64,000 bases of DNA from Phoenix dactylifera (lineage: Eukaryota; Streptophyta; Magnoliopsida; Arecales; Arecaceae): NCBI RefSeq assembly GCF_009389715.1, contig NW_024067680.1:496001-560000 (forward strand). Direction: 5' to 3'. The position numbers were made by a program, and so were the translations under genes. Every line of letters starts with the position of its first letter. Positions within the stretch are counted from its first letter, which is position 1. The notes below the pieces were generated by a model. That model had not been told where the DNA came from and searched no databases. It saw only the letters and a list, made by a program, of their open reading frames with translations. Of the stretch, positions 58,765 to 64,000 are shown one piece after another.

Positions 58765-59084
58765 TGCACTTTCCTTTCTTTGCTATGCTCTTCATGCCAC
58801 GGCAATGCTTTTGAGTCTTCGCTAAGAAAGATGAGATGATAAGGTCCTTTCGCGTCTGTGGTGAAGAAGGCTAGAAATTTCGTGCAGACCAGGGTGTCAA
58901 ACTGCAGTTGATGGCGCAAGTTTGCGCTCCCATTCGGACAATCTAATCCAATCAACTTAAGCTTGGTGTAAAACAAACCGCGTGCTACTCCTGGGCGTCC
59001 GACCTTAATGTTGCATTTCTCTATATTTTTTTTTATTTATACATATAGATATATACATATGTATACATACATATGTATATATAT
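58765..59084 (-). promoter_or_regulatory. Upstream region of S-RLK copy 4
   Basis: 320 bp between the copy 4 start codon and a decayed TRIM-A element. It must hold the proximal promoter and 5' UTR; no TATA box can be fixed with confidence. AT-rich from 59030 onward. Confidence 0.4.
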
Positions 59085-59535
59085 TGTAATAATTTAGAAA
59101 CTCATGCAAAATAACTAGTCGAAAGGTATTTTTTTAGATTTTCTTAGTCCTGTATAAACATCTAAAATTTCCTCGGTCGAATAACTAATATGGGACACCG
59201 ATATGGGGACTAAACACACGCATGCATGGGTCCTCACATATTCTTTCGTTTAAGTTTCGTCATCAAGTTAAGAGTTCAATCCATTAAAATCTAATCACAA
59301 TTACTACGATCGGCTTGTGGTCAGCTTGCATGAATCTATGTTGCAGTATTTCTTAATTCATATAGGCTATGGGCCGAGTGTACTCCAATACCATTTGTAA
59401 CAATTCAGGATTTCATCCAAAGTAGCTAATGAAAATGTATTTTTTGGATTTTTCAGTCTTACATAAGTATCCAAAATTTTTTTGATGAATAACCGATACA
59501 ACACTAAATATATGTCCGCATGGGCCTGTTTGCAT
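59085..59535 (-). mobile_element. Degenerate TRIM-A element
   Basis: Minus-oriented LTR at about 59085-59230 and a second, truncated LTR at about 59395-59535, each starting TGTAATAA or TGTAACAA, with a decayed PBS complement (ACTCCAATACCATTTG) before the second. Many substitutions compared with 16174-17348, so an old insertion. It lies 320 bp upstream of the copy 4 start codon. Confidence 0.7.
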
Positions 59536-60308
59536 GAAGTGGCCATTCTCTAGTTCCTCTAAAGCAAGGCTTCTTGCGCGACATGGATTAATTAATTTAG
59601 AAGGACAGCTATTTGTCCGCTGCGGTAGTTCTTTATTAGTTCTGGCTAGAATGAGAAGTATCGCGGCGACCATTCTGAAAGATCTGGATTGACGCATAAC
59701 GGACAGGAATTTGGAGAGAGGTTCTTATTTGACGTAGATGACACCATAGAAACCAATATGGGTCCGAGTAAGAACAAATTACATTACAAATGAGACGTAC
59801 GGTTTTCCAAGAGTCTCATTTCTTGATAATAATTTTTAAATTTTAAGATCAAATGGTATTTTTCTCAGGTGCATTGAACCTCTGCTAGACGCTCAAAAAT
59901 TGATTGAAGTGCTACGCATCTTAGATGCAAGTAGGACACGCATCTTACAAATGACATTGGCCCAGGAGTGGGGATGAAGAGCAGGGAAAAAGAGAACCAT
60001 CAGACACCCCTCACAAATTATTTAGGAGTTTACGTTATAAAGATAGATGTCATAGAGGCATGGATGCGATTAAAGTATCTACAACCTCTACTTTTTTTAT
60101 TTGTTTTCAACTTGCTACTATTATTTATGCAAGATCTGGGTTGTCCTTTCAACTCAAACCATGGGCGCCCTATTCAAGCACCTCGGAAGCAAAGATCTTC
60201 AGAGATAAATTGTTGCCAAAAAATAGAGTCAACGTTGGAAGCCTAGGAGTTGGCCGGAGATAATCCACGGGCCATTCAACAGCACTCTGTCCATCTCACC
60301 TTCCGTTT
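59536..60308. other. Spacer; holds first copy of a 175-bp duplicated segment
   Basis: No gene. Bases 60134-60308 recur at 60807-60987 (ATCTGGG...TGTCCTTTCAACTCAAACC through CCATCTCACCTTCCGTTTGAA) with about 95% similarity by eye. The local duplication spacing is about 673 bp. Confidence 0.6.
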
Positions 60309-62238
60309 GAACACCTTAATTTATAGTTACTCATTTTGAACCCCTGGTATTTCAGTCTGCATCCTAATTTTGGGTTAAAACTTTGGTATTTCAGCTTACA
60401 TCTTACTAAATGTATCAGTCTGCATCTTTGGTATTTTAGCTTGTATATTGGATGCTCCGGTCTAAAATCTTGGTGCTTGGCCCAAACTCCTAGCATTTCG
60501 GTCCATTTTGATGTTTTATACGAGGCTGGCGCTTGACCTACTTTAGAATAGCTAGGGTGGGAGCAAAAGTATTCGTTCTGAGTGGTTACAGCTTCTTTGT
60601 CGGAGGAGATGATGAAGTTTGGTATGATCTCATTGTTGGGTTAGATGAAGGAGAGGGGGTATTATTATGTAGGGGCCCACAATTTGAGTGCTGGTAGCTT
60701 ATCCCATAATCATTTTAGGTGTGGATCAAATTGTAATTTAGGCTTGAGTTGTAGCAGGCCTTTGGCTTTACCCATAGCTTGTGATGTAGTTGCAAGCTTT
60801 TGAACGCTAGATCTGGGATGTCCTTTCAACTCAAACCATGGGTGCCCTATTCAAGCACCTCGGAAGTAAAGGTCTTCATAGATAAATTGTTGCCAAAAAA
60901 TAGAGTCAACATCGGAAGCCTAGGAGTTGGCCGGAGACAATCCACGGGCCATTCAACAGCACAGTGTCCATCTCACCTTCCGTTTGAAAGTGGGACATAT
61001 TGTGGTCCTCTGCCATAGCAAAGGTCTCCATAGAGTTTGGGGGCCGATCCTTTTCCTTGAATTCCTTGGAGATCAAGTCCAGGAGGATCCAACTCCCCGT
61101 TATCCCATTCCTGGCTCTCCTCCATCAACTCCTTCGGCAACACAAGCTTGATGGAGAAGTGGTCTTGCAAAGTAGCTATTTCCTCTTCTATTATTTTTGG
61201 ATCTGCCATTGGGGTTAGTGATGGCCCTGGACAGCCCTTTTCCATGGTCCATCCTGCACCCCCACCGGTGGAGATGAGAAGCCTCTAACACCGTGCACCG
61301 AAACTGATTCTATGAAGTACCACAGTGCAGTGAGAGCAGATCCCCTCTATCTCCGAAGAGTTGAGACAATCGTTTGCTATATCTTCAAGCTCTTTCCAAA
61401 TAGTATCTCCCCTCTCCTCTATCTCCGACGCATCAAGATTGCCTCCCCATCTTAGAATCAGAGGATGATTCGATCTCTAGACGCTGCAAATCTGCCTCTC
61501 TCCCCTGCATGGCGCGACACTCCTCTGAAGGTTTGGAACTTATGGAACAACCAAACATATTATAGAGAGTATTAATCAGTAACAAGGATATACTCTTTCC
61601 ATCCAAAGGAGCTACATGTTGAAAAATCCGGAGCAGCATCCATATCAACAGCGTAGAATAAACACTTAAAAGCTATGCAACATTGTGCTGCTATTAGCTC
61701 ACATGATTCTGTTTCAGTATGAAACCTACTCACTACTATGATCGTTGAGAAATAGCAACTGGAATGTGTCGTCTAACTTCTCAACTGGAATGTGTCATAG
61801 CCTAGATGCCACATCTCCTCCTTGCCTCAGTTGGATGTCTTCACAAATAACCCAAAGATGCCCACTCCAGAATGAACTCATGGTACTACTTTCACTGTGT
61901 CTTCTTCAAAATACGCTCAAAATTCTTGGCCACTCCTTGGTTTTCTTTGCCTTCGCAGACTAATAAGCTTCCATACCAGATCAAGAAATTACTGAAAAGA
62001 GCTCTATCCACAAATGTCAGTTTGAGTTTGCTCAATCAAAAGCTTCAATCCGGGAATGACTGACAAGGATGGGCAACTAACCAATCAATTTGGTAGAATG
62101 CAGTATGTTGGTCTCATGGAATCTCTACACTCTTAAGAAGAAAAGATGAAAGATGAATAGGCCTATAAATGACTAGAAACTGTGACAAGAATTTCTCATG
62201 AGAGCAAGAACATTCAATATTAGAGATTCCTTGAGCTT
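60309..62238. other. 3' flank of S-RLK copy 5, duplicated block
   Basis: Homologous to 37660-39123 followed by 46002-46492 and 48703-48828, without the LARD-like element or solo LTR. It is the empty-site reference for those insertions. A DUF4283-like trace (NGPWI-type phrase) lies on the minus strand at about 60920-61080. No intact gene. Confidence 0.65.

Positions 62239-64000
<1,762 letters not shown>

Overview
The window looks like a monocot plant nuclear genome, most plausibly a palm. The basis is multi-exon G-type lectin S-receptor-like kinase (S-RLK) genes with canonical GT-AG introns, Ty1/copia and Ty3/gypsy LTR retrotransposons primed by initiator tRNA-Met, many nested insertions and AT-rich spacers. 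Palm is an inference from general familiarity with such repeats, not shown by any single gene. No bacterial operon, CRISPR array, rRNA or tRNA gene was recognised.

The host content is one S-RLK cluster of five copies. Copies 1 (1-2476) and 2 (20151-24101) are on the plus strand; copies 3 (31692-35499), 4 (48829-58764) and 5 (62239 to the right edge) are on the minus strand, so the two groups sit tail to tail. Copy 4 is the only complete intact gene: seven exons, all phases compatible, 2520 nt of coding sequence, 839 residues. Copy 5 is intact as far as the window shows it. Copy 1 has a one-base insertion before the HRD motif. Copy 2 has a complete ectodomain exon but two one-base deletions, a lost splice donor and a Glu-to-Lys change in the APE motif. 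Copy 3 is a wreck with frameshifts, a lost acceptor and transposons in it.

Almost everything else is mobile DNA, and paralogous flanks give empty-site references for several insertions. From left to right: an LTR-like solo element (2681-4490); a CACTA transposon carrying pieces of a plasma-membrane H+-ATPase gene and a Sec24 gene (5596-8732); a related solo element in the other orientation (9520-11201); a small TRIM element (11428-11834); a second CACTA carrying the first exon of a probable STAR/KH RNA-binding protein gene (14161-16057); a tandem and inverted array of a second TRIM family (16174-17348); a solo LTR with 21 perfect copies of a 10-bp palindrome (24704-26584); a recently inserted but broken copia element (26656-31387); a TRIM interrupted by a large insert that itself holds a CACTA with a copper-transporter fragment (32473-35366); a CACTA remnant with transposase-like C-terminal coding sequence (35500 to about 37640); a 6.9-kb gypsy-like element with 2.4-kb LTRs and no recognisable coding domains (39124-46001); a solo LTR (46493-48702); and a chromovirus deletion derivative inside intron 1 of S-RLK copy 4 (52002-56242).

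The most notable systems are (i) CACTA elements sharing GACGC...GCGTC subterminal palindromes, three of which carry different captured host-gene fragments, and (ii) two TRIM families whose LTRs contain a match to the plant snRNA upstream sequence element (RTCCCACATCG) followed about 26-27 nt later by a TATA-like block.
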